Positions 1-12,278 of a stretch of 62,500 nt of DNA are shown in pieces; position 1 is the first letter of the stretch, and each line of letters opens with the position of its first letter. The DNA comes from Zopfochytrium polystomum (taxonomy: Eukaryota > Chytridiomycota > Chytridiomycetes > Chytridiales > Chytridiaceae). Below the pieces are notes generated by a model. It was not told the DNA's origin, did no database searches, and saw only the letters and a list, made by a program, of their open reading frames with translations. Both the position numbers and the translations under genes were made by a program. The DNA is taken from the NCBI GenBank assembly GCA_025765615.1, contig JAIVFJ010000032.1, forward strand, positions 1 to 62,500, written 5' to 3'.

Positions 1-1290
1 AAGCGGAACACCTTCAGCGACATCGGAACGAGCCCCGCCGCACAGCTGGAGGACAGCCGTCTTTTCCGGGATAGCGCAGGGCCCCGGAGAGTTGGGTTGG
101 AGCCTTGGTGTGGACGGCTCCAGCGTCCTGGACGGGCTTGGTGCTTGCAGCGCCGTCAAGGCAGGGTCACACGACTCGTGTCGGGCGTTCGTCGCCGCGC
201 AGTCTTCCATCCTCACGTCTTCGGTAATCTCCATCGGGTTCACAGACGGCACGACGTCCGCAAACGAAGTTCGACGAGAGAACATGGCATCGCACTCGAA
301 AACGGTGCTTGCGTCGCTTGCTCGACGGCCGTCCATGAGAAGCTCCGAGGACCAAAACGACGGCGGAGAGGAAAAGGCGCTGCCGGTTTGCGACGACGAC
401 AAAGTCGGCGAAGGGGTGCTTGGTTGATGGTAAAGCTGGTTTACTCCGTTGAGGTTCGCAGAATACATTCTGTGAGTGATAAGCAGTTTTTGAAAGGGGC
501 AAAGCAATCAGCAATAATATGCGTGGGGATGGGCCGCCCCACCCAAAAAAGGAAAAAACGCGTACAGAGGGTTGAGCAACGGCATGCAAGCCGCGTTAGC
601 AAACGGGGTAGCCATTGTGGGAAAGACGCCAACGTGGGTGCTGCGGCCAACTGCCATCTCAAACGGAAACTGGGACGAGCCTCCAAGCGCGCGGGGGTAA
701 TGGTAAGCGCAGTGGCTCAGCGAGCGGTGGGAGGCTCCACCTTGGCATTCGCAATTCATGTGCAGTTGGAACGTGTCGATTGGAAGGGGGGTTGTGTCTG
801 TCGATTCGGTGCGTGTGGCGCAGGGAAAGAATGAGCCGGAAAGAGTCGTCGGCGGCGTGAAAAGAGTGCACTCCGAGGAGATGGTGGTGAGCGGCGGTCG
901 GGCTTGAGGAGAGGAGAGGGGGAACGAGTTTGTGGAGGAAGCCTTGCTCCGATTGCAGACTGGGGTGCTGAAAAAGCGCGAGCTGCTGCTGGAGGTAGAA
1001 CTCTTGAAGAGGGCCGTTAAGGAGGCCTGAGGGGGCTGCGCTGCCGTGCTGCGGATGCTGCGGCTGGTCCTGGTGCTGGAGCTGCTGCAGAAACTGCTGG
1101 TGCTGCGGCAGGTCGTGGTGCTGCTTGTAGATGCCGTAGAGGCCGTCGCTGTCGTTGTCGTCGGCTTCGTTGTCGTCGTCGTGGTCGCGGTCGGGGGTGG
1201 AAACACTGCTGGGCCGGCTGGCGCTGCTGCTGCTGCTGCTGCTGCTGGTGGTGGTGGTGCAGTTATTTTGTGGGCGGAGATTCAAATCAT
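1..1290 (-). CDS. Ser/Thr/Gln-rich regulator-like protein, partial (runs off left edge)
   Basis: A minus-strand coding region with two exons I can define. The downstream exon (469 to the edge) begins with codons for L-MYSANLNGVNQLY and stays open to base 1; it is Ser/Pro-rich and contains RRTSFADVVP. A 96-nt intron (565-470) with GTACGC donor and CACAG acceptor joins it, phase-consistently, to an upstream exon at 566 to about 1206 ending in PLLNPL. Further upstream (to about 1290) another minus frame is richer in Gln/His/Asp (QLQHQDQPQHPQH), so exon 1 may contain a further intron or an indel; I could not fix the start codon. The composition resembles fungal transcription factors, but no DNA-binding domain is visible; it could lie beyond the window edge. 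The family is not recognised. Confidence 0.45.
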
Positions 1291-1334
1291 CATCTTGGGG
1301 TGGTTCAGCAACAAAACCAGAAGAAGAAAACCGC

Positions 1335-1344
1335 CGCCGCCGCC

Positions 1345-1380
<36 letters not shown>

Positions 1381-1450
1381 GCGGCGGCGGCAGGCAGCGC
1401 CGGTGGGTGGCGGTGGTGGTGGTGGTGGTGGAGCCGGAGGAGTGTGGGGG
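1335..1450. repeat. Trinucleotide repeats (CCG/CAG/CGG, then GGT)
   Basis: A compound trinucleotide tract: CCG units, a CAG run of roughly a dozen units, CGG units and a GGT run. Every frame across it gives homopolymer peptides (Ala, Gln, Ser, Arg), so long ORFs here are not evidence of genes. It could be the 5' part of the neighbouring minus-strand gene, but no splice signal links it convincingly. Confidence 0.8.
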
Positions 1451-2769
1451 GGGGACAAGTCACCGCGACCGCGCCAAAAGGCGCGTCTGCCGTTGCCGAC
1501 GACGGCAACCGCGGTATCGGCGGCGGCGGTGGCGGCGGCGCCACCATCACGACTGACTGGAGGAGCAAGAGAGGTGACGGCTGTGATGGCAATGTGAGTG
1601 GAAGGAACGAGGCGGGACCTAGGCGCGCGTGAGGGGCGTTGTGGCGGGGCTGGCGTTGCCGCAGTCGTTTGCGCAGGCGAGACGCTGATGCTCTTCTTCC
1701 TCATGTCACTTCTTTGTGTGTGTGAGTGATTGTGCGTGTGCGTCTGTGTGCGTGTGTGTGTGTGTGCACGCGTGTGGGGGAGGGGAGACTGCAGGATGTT
1801 GCTGACTGGAGAAGCGCCGCGAAACGTTGGCCTTTCTTTTAAGAATGTGTTCCTTTTGGGGGTTGACGGAATGATCGCGGGGCCACGCACTCGCTGGATG
1901 AGGTAGAGAGAAGGGAAGAGAAGGAGTGGAGGGTAGAGGGGTCAAGTGGGGGCGGGGTGGGGACTTTGGAATGTGGAAGCGGGGGCGGCGGAAGGGACAG
2001 TCTCAGAGAAAGGGAAAAAATGAGTGAGTGCGATGACGAAGAGCGCGACGGACGAGCGATTTTTAAGAGCAAATTCGGGGACGGGAAGACAAAGGTGTCC
2101 GGAGACAGAGAGGCAGAGAAGGAGAGGGAGAGAGCGAGAGAGAGAGAGGTACAGACAGAGAGACCGACAGAAAGGGTGTGAGAGAGAGAGAGACAGAGAG
2201 AGAGAACAGAGAGAGAGACAGAGAGAGAGAGACAGAGAGAGAGAGACAGAGAGAGACAGAGAGTGAGAGAGAGAGGGAGGCAGGGACAGAACAGGGCGGA
2301 GAGAACATGCTCGAAAGGGGGGAGAGACAAAAACCTTTGGGGAACAGGAAGAAAGAGCGAGAGACAGAGGCCAGTATTTCTTCTTTCTCCATCGCCAACT
2401 TCGTCCAGTCAAGTTGTGCGGATCGTTGCACATTTGCAAACCATCCGAGCAATTGTATTCATGCGCAATCCCTAATTTTTTTCTTTCTCTGTTTGTCTCC
2501 GGGTCATTTGTCTCTGCCTCTGTCTCTTCGTCTCGCTTTCCCTTCTTGGGGTTTTTCCTTTGGTAATTTGCGGCCGATAAAATATCCACGCGTCGCGCCG
2601 GCCTGTTGGTGTGGGTGAAATAATTGTTGTCTACTAATACTACTTGAGCCACAAGAGAAAGCAAAGTGCGGTTATCAAATATTTACATGTTAAAAAAACT
2701 ACGGGAGAAGAGCGAGAAGAACTGGCAAGACAGGTTTGGACCCCTTGTTTCTCCCTCCTCCAATCCATC

Positions 2770-2838
<69 letters not shown>

Positions 2839-3555
2839 GTCATTTTATCCATCCGCCTCCACCCCCACCCACGAAAAGGAAAAAAAGGAAAGCAACGAAA
2901 AAAATTCAACTTGATCCCGCATGCACGCATGATTTTCGCGAGAAAGACTAAATAGCAGATTAGAAAGGATTCTTCTGTCTTCCACAGACTGCGAAGGTTG
3001 AGATTGTTTAACAGTGAGAGCATATATCAATACTAGATTTAACCTCCTCAGAAATAACCCTAGTTTCTCTAAGCAATGATGGATTTTTAATTAAGGCGCC
3101 GCAAACTGGAAATGGGTACGGCAAAAAATACATGTATATAACAAAAAGCAAGAAATAAGTCGGCAAGACTGGCACGGTTCGAACAAAGAAAGTCAATATT
3201 TTAGCAGCGCGAAGGCGCAATGTGTGAGAGTTTCTCTTAAGCCCAAGAAGCCGGTAGAGATCCTGTTAATTGAATCATTTGCGGGCACGGGTAGTGGTTA
3301 CTTTTTCAATCCTTCTCTCAGAGTCTCCAACTCTTGGTGCTCACTCTCACTCACCACTCACGCATGCACTCTCTCTCGCCTCTTTCGGACTGATCCACTT
3401 CATTTCAAATCACAAACCAACTAACTGTCCCCAATAGAGGCTGACGTCAAATGCAGCCTGTTATCTTTCCAACCTTTAAACCAAAACTCCCCCTTTCTAG
3501 ATATATTTGGTGTGTTGCTTTCCTGACTTCAAAGAAAAAAAAAAAGATATCGACC
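1451..3555. repeat. Microsatellite-rich intergenic region
   Basis: No supported gene. It holds a GT/GTGC tract near 1716-1770, a degenerate GA/GAGACA tract at about 2100-2285 and an almost pure CT tract at about 2770-2834. All long ORFs here are low-complexity repeats (Ser-Leu, Arg-Glu). A region near 2630-3550 is AT-rich without recognisable coding content; the last part is presumably the PBDC1 promoter. Confidence 0.7.
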
Positions 3556-4761
3556 ATGTCAGGCATCTCGGCCGAGTCAACGGAGAACGTAAGTGAGGCC
3601 TTAACCCCGACCTTCTTCGACGCCCCCATCATCCCGCAAACTTTAAAAAAAACCCCCCCAAAAAAAAACAACATCAAAGCATCCAGGTACTCGTTCCTGC
3701 TTGAGCTGCCCGCACCCCCAACGTTCCCTCGCACTCTTTCGGAAGTCCGCCCCACTTCTAATCCACAAATTTGCAACCTCATCACCACAACCCGCCCTCT
3801 GCTTCGTCGCGCAGACATCGAGGCTCAATGGGCCGTGAAAGCACTGTGAGTTGGGGTCGATGAGCTGATCGCATGCCCCGAGATCGTCGAAAGGGGGATG
3901 GAATGGGCGATAGAAAGCGGTGGGACGGACCGTTTCAGGGAGGTAGACGAATGAGAGACGGTTGTGGTAGAGCGAGGGCGAACAAGAGAGAGATGGGGAA
4001 GCGGACAGATTGAACGAGTGAAGCTGGGGAGGAGGGCGAGGAGGAGCATCAAGCGATTGCCATGGATGCCTTTGTTGTTGTACTGACAAACTCATCCCCC
4101 AAAAAAAAAAAAAATAAAAATAAAAACCAAACACACTCTGCGTATTGTAGCCACCACGCCGAGACCTACTTCAAACTCATCTCAAACATCGACGCTTCCC
4201 GCCTAAAACTCACAAAGTTTGTCGCTTCACTCTCCTTGCCCCCCCTAGTCCTGACGCCTTTCGCACCCACCCCTTGGCCGTCAGAATCGACGACGAAATC
4301 TACGCCGACTTTCGCAAGCACTTTTCGGACCTGGCGGTGGACAGCGTTCGCGAGGTGGAGGACTTTAAGACGGAGAAGGCAAAGGCAAAGTGGAGAACAT
4401 GGATCACAAAGTAAAGTGGAAACCCCATGTTGCCTGCGTGCGCGTTCTCCAATTCACTTCTTTTTATGTTTTTGCTCTCCAAAAAAGCTAAAAGCTAACC
4501 CCGAAACCATTAACAACAACTTAGATACGAAAACAAGGTCGCCGACTACAACTTTGGCACCCTCCTCCGGAACCGCGCGGCAGAGGACTACGGGCCGGAA
4601 AACTCTTTTTTCGGTGAGCGGATTTGAGTGGAGCAAGGGGGTGTGCTGATATTGTTGCCCGGCTGGTCTTCCCCAAACTAGTGACGCGGATGCAGTTCTA
4701 CGCGGTCGAAATTGCGCGGAACAAGGAGAACCACAACTCCGTCCATTGCGTGAAGAAATAG
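3556..4761 (+). CDS. PBDC1: PBDC1-family protein (polysaccharide biosynthesis domain-containing protein 1)
   Basis: Six exons: 3556-3588, 3815-3845, 4151-4216, 4249-4410, 4525-4613 and 4682-4761, giving about 153 aa, the usual length of the conserved core. The translation follows the family along its length: DIEAQWAVKAL, HHAETYFKLISNID, an acidic middle with KAKWRTW, DYNFGTLLRNR, and QFYAVEIARNKE near the C-terminus, ending CVKK-stop. All junctions from exon 2 onward are phase-consistent. Exon 1 (MSGISAESTEN) does not fit exon 2: one base is lacking at the junction, so exon 1 is provisional or the sequence has an indel. PBDC1 is a small, widely conserved eukaryotic protein without an established enzymatic role despite its name. 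It is tail-to-tail with MRD1 (217 bp apart). Confidence 0.85.
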
Positions 4762-4978
4762 ATGAAGTTTTATCTGCACGTCGGCGGGGCCAGGGATGTA
4801 GAGGTTTTACCACTTGGACTCGATGAAGCCGTAGAGGGGAAGGGGAAATGATGAGTTGCAAGATGGGTTGCTGCAAAACGAGCAAACACGTTTCTTAAAA
4901 ATAAACAAGCAGAAAAGACGAAAAAGAAAAAACCCAAAAAGGAAAGCCCCTGGTCGCGCCAGCGTCTCTCCCCTCCCA

Positions 4979-7900
4979 TCACGCGTCTGCCTCCGTCACG
5001 GGCACGCCTGCAATCGTCTCGATCCTTTTCCGCTTCGCCGGCGGAGCGCCCGCGTCGCCGGAAAAGAACGCCTTTGCGGTCCGCTTGCGCATTTTCTCGA
5101 CGCTGGCAGAGCCGCCGGCGGCAGTGCCGTCGTTGTCGGTGTCGGCCCACTCGAGCACCAGGTGCCGCCCGTACAAGTGGGTCGAGGCAAGCGCCTTGAA
5201 GGCCGCCTGCGCGTCCTGCTTTGTAAGAAACTCGACAAAGCCAAAGCCACGGTGGGTGCCGTCAAACTTGCGTGGAAGGCGCACGGACTTTGGTGTGCCG
5301 ATGGATCTGTTGGGGGCGGAATATGCTCGTGTTAGTGCCCTCTCAGTACTCCCTCTCTCTCTCTCCGCGGTCGTCGAAGAGACGAGCATGACGGAGCTAC
5401 TCACGCAAACAGCTGCCGCAAATCGCTCTTGGTCGCCTCGAACGGGACGTTTCGCACAACGACCTTTGTCCCGGTCTTTTTGCCTGCGCCGTCGCCCTCA
5501 TCGCCGCTGTACTCGTCGTCCCCGCCGCTCCGCTGGTTTCTCCGCTTCCCCGAAGCCGCCGCGCCCGTGCTGCCGTTCGAAAACTTGACGCTCAAGCTGT
5601 GTCCGTCGACCTCGACGCCCTGCAGGAGCCGCACGGCGCGCACGGCGTCGTCGCGCTTGAAAAACTCGACAAAGCCAAAACCCATCGACAGGAACTGGCC
5701 CGGGTGCTTGGGGTCGGGTTTTCGTGGGATGCGGACCGAGCGGATGATGGACGCGGCCGCTTGCCGCTGCCGCCGGCTCGGTTGGCGGTCCGTCGGAGCT
5801 GCGGCGGTGGACAGGGCTTTCGAGAGAAAGTCCATCAGACCCTGCTCCGTTGTTGAAAAGTTTAGGTTCTTGAGGAAGAGCGTCGAGACATTCGTATCGT
5901 CGTTGTCAATCTCGGGAGCCACTTCGTCCATGATGGCGTCCCGTGTGGCCGGTTTGGGGTCGTCACCACTGGGGGTGGCGTACTTTTTCGATTCGCTTCG
6001 GGTTTGACCCGCTGGCGCACTATCCGCTTCTGACGAGGAAGACCGCTTTGCAGCCGTCATGGCCGGGTCGTACTCTGCTTTGAATGCTTTTGCTGGGGCA
6101 AATTCCAAAAATAGTGGCCGTCCGCCAAATTGGGTATAGGCTAGTTTGCGGAACGCAGACTTTGCCTCATTGGCTTCCAGGAATTCAACAATAGCGATAG
6201 CGTGGGATGGAGGAAGTAGAATCCGACCAAGTGTGCCATGAGCAGCGAATAAGGACTCAAGCTCTTCGTAAGTTGTGGAGGCGGGAATGTTTTTCACGAT
6301 GATAACAGTTTTACTTCTCTCAATAGGCTGTTTGACGGAATCGCTCGACGCAGCAACAGAGGGCTCAAATGCGGCGACGTTGATTCCTTCCTATGTTTGC
6401 AAATTAATATTAAAGCAAGGCGTGAGTGCAATAATTAGCAGAGCTGATATTCATTTACCGATTCCAAGTACTCTTTTGTCTCGGCAATGATTTCAGTTTC
6501 AGCCAATGCCAGTCGAACGGCAAGGTTTTCTGACGTTGGGTCCATTATGGCAGATTTTGTGACGCCGAGCTTCCGGGCCATCGCTTCAACAACAGAGTCG
6601 CTCTAACAATTTTGTCAGTACTATGCGATTTAAGTGTTTCCCCTCACATTCATGAACAGGCTGTTCCACGAAAACTCGTCTTTTCCCGCGTTCTTTTTTC
6701 GCTTTTGCTCCAATTTCTTTTTGTATGACGCGTTTGGACCAAGATCTTCGTCGCCTTTCGCCGGCGGTTTCTCGTTGCCTGGTAGTATTTCGAGAATTCG
6801 ACCTTGGAAGATTTTTTTGTCAAGCGAGATGTACGCGTTGACGGCATGCTCCGGGATCATGAAGAGAACAAATGCAAACCCTTTCGGCTTCTTTGTGTCT
6901 TTTTCAATGGGAATGTGCACCTATGTGAGTAGAAATTGATTAATGAACAGCTTTGTAAGTTTGATTCGATTCGCCGTGAGTACCTCTGAGATCGGTCCAA
7001 ACTTGCCGAAAAGCGCCTCCAAATCCTCCGGTGTGCACGTGTAGGGCATGTTGCGAACAAACAGTCGTCCAGTCTCACCAATCACTACTGCTGGAACAGG
7101 CTCGTCTCCAAGTTCTTCTTTCAGTTTTGCTCGCTCCGGCGCGTCGTCCGATGTTTTGGAATCCGATGTTTTTGAGTCTGGGTCGTCAAACAGCTTTCTA
7201 ATCGATTCCGCAATTTTCTGCTTCCCGGTGAGTGGTTTGTCGCTCGCTGTAGATTTTGTCCCACCGGGTTCCGACCTTTGGGAGGTTTCGTCGTCTTCGT
7301 CCCACATCTCTACATCCTCATCGCCCTCCTCCCTATCGCCCTCGTCCTGATTTGAATCCGCCCCTTCGTCGTCGTCCATCTTATCGTGGTCGGCCCCAAA
7401 GCCGTCTTCATCATCTTCCTGCGTGATAAGGAGCTCAGTAGATGTGTATTTAGATCACAGAAAGCTAACAAACCTCAAAGGACTTCATGCGCGCTTTGAA
7501 ATAGTCGGCATCGGAAACCGTCGAGTCAACGACGACGCGGTCAGGCTTGGTGTCAACCGGTTTAACAGGATTCTTGCTCGGCTCTGGTTCGGCAGACTCA
7601 TCTGGCATCGCAGGTAAATCGTCATACTCGTCGTCTCTCGGGTCGGGAACAGCCTGGACTACACTCCGAGAATTCGCACCCTTGACGTCCTCGGCGTCGT
7701 CATTCGCCCATGTTCTTGCCTTGGCACCACCACGAGGACGCATGACCTCCAGGAACTCTTTCAGTTTCGGGTCATGCTCGTCAGCGTTCAGCAATTCGCC
7801 CAATCGGTGCATATTGCCAGGCTTGGCGGGATTTACGGCTTGAGATGCCGCTTTGCGCTTCTCCTCTTCCTGAGCAGCAGCTTCCACCGCCTGCTTTTTC

Positions 7901-8550
7901 GCATCGATGGAACGTATATGTGCCGAGCTTCCTTCGCTGTGGCGGGACCAAGGCCGCGGTAACGAGGGATCGGCAAACTGGTCGGAAAGCACCGGACGAT
8001 TAATAGAGGCCAGCTCAATGCTCGGCGAAAAAACTTACTGATCGTGCAAACTCTACTTGAATCTTGGAGGTATCGATAAAGGTGTTATTAAAGTAATCCA
8101 CAGAAGCCTTTGCATCCTCGACGTTTTTGAAACCAATGAATCCAAATCGGCGAAAGTATCCGGTGCTGGTAATGGCTGTCAGGCTCGCCGACAAAACCCC
8201 TTTCCCTTCTTTTCATACCTTGTTTTTGCCAATTTCGCATCCGTCACGATGCCTTTCTTTGAGAAGTGCTCGCGAAACCTCTCGGGTGTTATGTACTTGG
8301 GTAGATTTCGGACGATAATGCGAGACGAAGCGAAGGCGTTTTGTGTGGGTGCTGAGGAGTCTTCGACAACGACGACAGGTGCCGACGGGGCGTTTTCTGT
8401 CTTAGGAGATGCTGATGGAGCCGGTCCGTTGGAGGTGGCCGGTGTAGCAGCCTTTCCTCCCTTCACACTGGAGGGGGGCTTTGATGGCTTTGTCCCATTT
8501 CGTTTGGGAGCAGCATCGTTCTTTGCGGGCGCAGCCTTCTTCGGCGGCAT
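4979..8550 (-). CDS. MRD1: Multiple RNA-binding domain protein MRD1/RBM19 (pre-rRNA processing)
   Basis: Eight exons on the minus strand: 8550-8219, 8165-8039, 7977-7474, 7418-6984, 6920-6648, 6602-6459, 6390-5405 and 5306-4979. They total 1,043 codons with every junction in phase. The product has five RRMs: RRM1 near residue 78 ([17 protein letters not shown], then RRFGFIGFK), followed by the hallmark [19 protein letters not shown]2 near 425 ([10 protein letters not shown]); RRM3 near 633 ([10 protein letters not shown]); RRM4 near 773 ([10 protein letters not shown]); RRM5 near 912 ([17 protein letters not shown], then HRGFGFVEF). Acidic stretches separate RRM1 and RRM2. MRD1 acts in the nucleolus, binding 35S pre-rRNA and supporting the early cleavages that release 18S rRNA. 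Five RRMs match fungal MRD1; animal RBM19 has six. The start at 8550 is followed by a Lys/Pro/Ala-rich tail typical of the family. Confidence 0.95.
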
Positions 8551-8686
8551 TGAATGTTATACACAGCCAGCGTGTGACCAACGAAGGATCCCAAGGTTGT
8601 CGATGGCGCTGGGTCAAGAAAAAAAAGAAAGAAAAGGAGAGAGTGCCTTGTCAATACAAGTTTGCCCAAAACGGGAAACATCCAAA
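8551..8686. promoter_or_regulatory. Short divergent promoter between MRD1 and ALG6
   Basis: The start codons of MRD1 (-) and ALG6 (+) lie only 136 bp apart, so both promoters must share this interval. It contains an A-rich stretch near 8622-8640. No individual factor site can be assigned. Confidence 0.5.
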
Positions 8687-10706
8687 ATGAAGGGCGCGAA
8701 GCGAACGACGACGGCCAACAACGCGGGGGGGGCCGCCCCGGCAGTCAACGGGATCACCATCGCGCTTCTGGCAATTCTTACGAGGTGGGCCGTCTCCCTG
8801 GGAAGCCATTCCGGTATTTCATTTGAGAGACCCAACCGACACTGTGCTTCTCATCCATGTTCGATCGGTTCTTTGAATCTCGCACATTGCCGAAACTCGG
8901 GTCACGCGCAGGAATGAACAATCCCCCGATGTTTGGTGACTTTGAAGCTCAGCGCCATTGGCTGGAGATCACTCTCAACCTGCCCACGACCATGTGGTAC
9001 CGCTACGAACTCCAGTACTGGGGCCTGGACTACCCTCCCCTTACAGCGTACCACAGCTGGGTGCTCGGAAAGATGTATGCATCTGACAGTTGCCGCTGGA
9101 AGCACGGAGATGCACTCGGATCTGATTACGCAACTCTCCTGCAGAGCTCACCTCATCAATCCATCCTGGGTGGAGTTGGATGCCTCGCGTGGCCTTGAAA
9201 CTCCAGATCTTCGGGCTTTCATGCGTTACACAGCAATTATTACAGATCTTGCAATCCACTTTACTGCAGCGATCGCATTTTGCCATAGATGCCTGCCACG
9301 AAGGAGCCCGGCTGACAGGGTGCGCTGTCGCGTCGAGGACGAAGATGCAACTAACAACGTGCTTCCTTGCAGATTTGGATGTTGACAAGTCTGTTGCTGC
9401 AACCCGCTCTGATCGTAATCGACCACGGCCATTTTCAGTATGATTCTAGCGGACTCTCGAGGGTTCCATGTAACCACACTTCTCAGATACAACTCAGCGA
9501 TGCTCGGATTCACGCTCTGGGCGGTCGTGTTTTTCTTGAATGACCAGTTTGTGCTTGGAAGCATCATGTTCTGCCTGTCCCTAAATTTCAAGCAAATGGC
9601 CTTATTCTACGCACTTCCAGTATTCTTCTTTCTCCTTGGCAAGTGCGTTCAAAAAGGGTTAGTCGGCGTATATTTGATTTACTGCGTTAGACCGCTGAAC
9701 GACTGAAATCTGGCACTTTCAGCCCATTTCTTCTGATAAAGCTTGGAGTTACTGTTGTGGCAACGTTTGCGATCTGCCTTCTGCCTTTTCTCACATCGGT
9801 GGACGATTTGCTTCAAGTGTTCAAGCGTGTTTTCCCCGTTGAACGTGGTCTATACGAAGACAAGGTTGCCAACGTTTGGTGTGCCGTCAACATTGTGGTC
9901 AAATTGCGCCAAATGTTTGATGTACAAAAACTGGCGATCATTAGGTGCACAATCTATACGATCAACTTGAGAGTCCTGACCCAAACACATTTCCAAGCGC
10001 GGCCGCGACACTTGTGTCTCTTCTTCCGAGTGGTATCAATGTTTTTCTTCGCCCAACCCGAAAGCGGCTACTCTTCTCCCTGGTGAACGGGTCGCTGTCA
10101 TTCTTCCTTTTTTCATTTCAAGTGCATGAAAAGTCCATACTCTTGCCCTTGCTGCCCGCTTCATTGCTCCTTCTTGAGGAGCCTATCGCGGGAACATTGT
10201 TCATAAACGTTGCAGTATTCAGGTTTGAGCCCCGCGACCACATGCAGCCCACACTAACCTCGCTTTGCGGGTTCGCGTATTTAGCATGCTTCCTCTGCTG
10301 AAACGGGATGGGCTTGTTATTTCGACTTTCGCTGCTACCTGCCTGTTTAATATCGCGATAGCTTTGGGGAGGCAAACCGCACAGAAAGAATTTACAATGG
10401 CCCGTACAGGTATACCTCTGGTGAGAGTGATAGACCAAAAAAAAGCTATGTACTGAAGTCTGGTTCCACCTCGTTCTTCAGTTTGCTGTTGTCGGAATGC
10501 TATCCCTGGTTGCAGCAGACCAGCTCTACTCACCTCCTGAACGATACCCAGATTTGCATGTTGTCGCAAACTGCGTATTCAGCTGCGCTTTGTTTTTGGG
10601 GATTTGGGCATGGTATAATGTGCGGCAACTCTTTTTGGAGGAGGACGGAAAAGTTGATGAGAAGGGAAAAGTGGGGAAAAGCGGCGTTAATGAGGTTGGC
10701 ACGTGA
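8687..10706 (+). CDS. ALG6: Dolichyl-P-Glc:Man9GlcNAc2-PP-dolichol alpha-1,3-glucosyltransferase
   Basis: Nine exons: 8687-8813, 8912-9074, 9145-9319, 9373-9437, 9487-9657, 9723-9944, 9998-10222, 10285-10409 and 10459-10706. They are all in phase and give 506 aa (yeast Alg6 is about 540). The ALG6/ALG8 signatures are intact: [80 protein letters not shown] and [16 protein letters not shown]. The set favours ALG6 (first glucose) over ALG8. The enzyme is a multi-pass ER membrane protein that transfers the first glucose from dolichyl-phosphate glucose onto the lipid-linked oligosaccharide used for N-glycosylation. The N-terminus starts at the only plausible ATG, just before the first hydrophobic segment. 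It is head-to-head with MRD1, and the next gene starts about 100 bp downstream. Confidence 0.95.
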
Positions 10707-10808
10707 CCGCTGGAAGTAAGGCAAAAATGAAACAGATTGCCACGGACCACGTCACTTTTTCTCTTTAATCCACGCACCCGCTGCTTCCCCTCGACCTTCC
10801 CTTTACTC

Positions 10809-12278
10809 ATGGCAAGTCAACGTCGTATCGATGACTATTACAGCTACGATGCCAACCGTCATCAAAGGTAATCGCTGTTTAAATCACCCAGCCCTAGGTA
10901 CCTACCATCGCTAACGCCCAAATCCTTCCCAATACCTCTGGTAAAACGAAGGCCCAACAACCACCTAGTTGGCGACGGCTTCGCCACGGATGACGGAAAA
11001 TCCCCTCACTCTTGGGTAACCTTTTGCGTGTACTCCGTGTTGAAGCATGTTCTCACCTTCCTCAGCGTCAGAGCCAAAACACACAAAACCGATGGACACG
11101 TTATGAGCAAGGTGGTGCCGCTCCTTTCTCTCCTTCTCCGGATAGGCCCAAGGGGCCTTATCCAAATTCTTACAGAGGATCGGGACCGTGGATGTTATCA
11201 AAGAAAACATTCAGCAACGAAGAGGGTCCAAATTGGCGGCCGGTAGGTTTACCAAAAGGGAAGCTGTACCCACTAACAAAGCTACAGAGAGGCCCTCCTC
11301 CGTCACGCTACGATCCAAGTCAGCCACGCCTGTCTCGCACAGGCGAGATTCAACTTCCAATGATTGGGACACCGCCGCAAGAGTCTCCGGTGGGCCGCCG
11401 TTACACCTCTCAAGCCCTCGCGCAATCGCTGTCGCGCCCGACTGGCCTTGCTACAGTAACCCCATCCGAGACCCTCAAGACTGCATCGGTCAGAGACCTC
11501 TTGCACTGCCCCGTCACTCGGAGACTACTCGAGACGGGGAGGTCTCCTGTCAAGTACGGTGGCATTCTACTGATCGAGGTCAAAGCGCGCGTGCACTTTT
11601 TGGTGCCGGGCAAGGACCACCCGGCCCTCGTGAGATTTGTTATCTCTGACTGCACGACCCGCGCACCCATCCCAGGTGGATACGACACTCAACCATATCC
11701 GGTCCGTGAGTCGGAGGGTCTACTCTGTGAGTACTGGGAGATGGACGATCCATTTCCCGTGCGGAGCATCGGGATGCAGACTGTTCTTGCATGCCGCGAC
11801 GCAAAGGAAGAGCTGGAGGCGATCGCTGGAATCGGCGCCGGCGACGAGACGGAGCCGGGACTATACCGAATTTCGGGAATGCTCAGGAGGATAAAAGCTA
11901 ACTGCTCCGAGGACGCCAAGGCATGGAAAGACGCTGTCGCGGCGATGAATCGAATTTTTGGCGATCCTGTCGCCCACGAGAGCGTTGCGGCCGTTCCTGT
12001 GCCAGACATCGCGGCAGGGGCCGGAAACGACGAAGAATTAAGTTCTGACTTCGTTGATATCAAAAGCGAAAACACAAAGACAGCTCATGGGTCCGTGGGA
12101 AGCGTCGTTCAGGACCCCTTACTGCGAGGCAACGCGAAACCCTCCCTGATGGTTTCAATTGCGGAGGAGTTTGTCTTCCAGTGCTTCAAACTACCCGAAA
12201 GGTTTGCCAATTATTTTTGAGCTTCAAATGGTGCTAACAGCTTGCCACAGGATGCGTAATGTGGGCGGCTCATTCTGA
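10809..12278 (+). CDS. Unrecognised protein, 428 aa, four exons
   Basis: Exons 10809-10867, 10952-11015, 11066-12201 and 12251-12278 join in phase to 429 codons with a terminal stop. The N-terminal third is polar and disordered-looking (MASQRRIDDYYSYDANRHQ, then Asn/Pro/Arg-rich sequence). Residues of roughly 160-310 look folded: VRDLLHCPVTRRLLETGR, then YGGILLIEVKARVHFLVPG, VISDCTTRAPIPGGYDT, a WEMDDPFPVRSIG segment and LYRISGMLRRIKAN. The C-terminal part is acidic and ends MRNVGGSF. No signal peptide or membrane segment is visible. Splicing, codon-like composition and compact spacing to ALG6 argue for a real gene. I recognise no family and assign no function. Confidence 0.75.

Noticed and set aside
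1957..2330. Overlapping ORFs on both strands up to 240 codons
   Set aside because: They are translations of GA/GAGACA repeats (Arg-Glu or Ser-Leu peptides) with no other coding signal.
7993..8038. A 25-nt intron in MRD1 (ending at CATTGAG)
   Set aside because: A downstream CAG gives a normal 61-nt intron with a branch-like CTATTAAT and restores the family sequence [16 protein letters not shown].
9945..9973. A 29-nt intron in ALG6
   Set aside because: The acceptor at 9997 gives a 53-nt intron with a CTGAC branch site and better family alignment.
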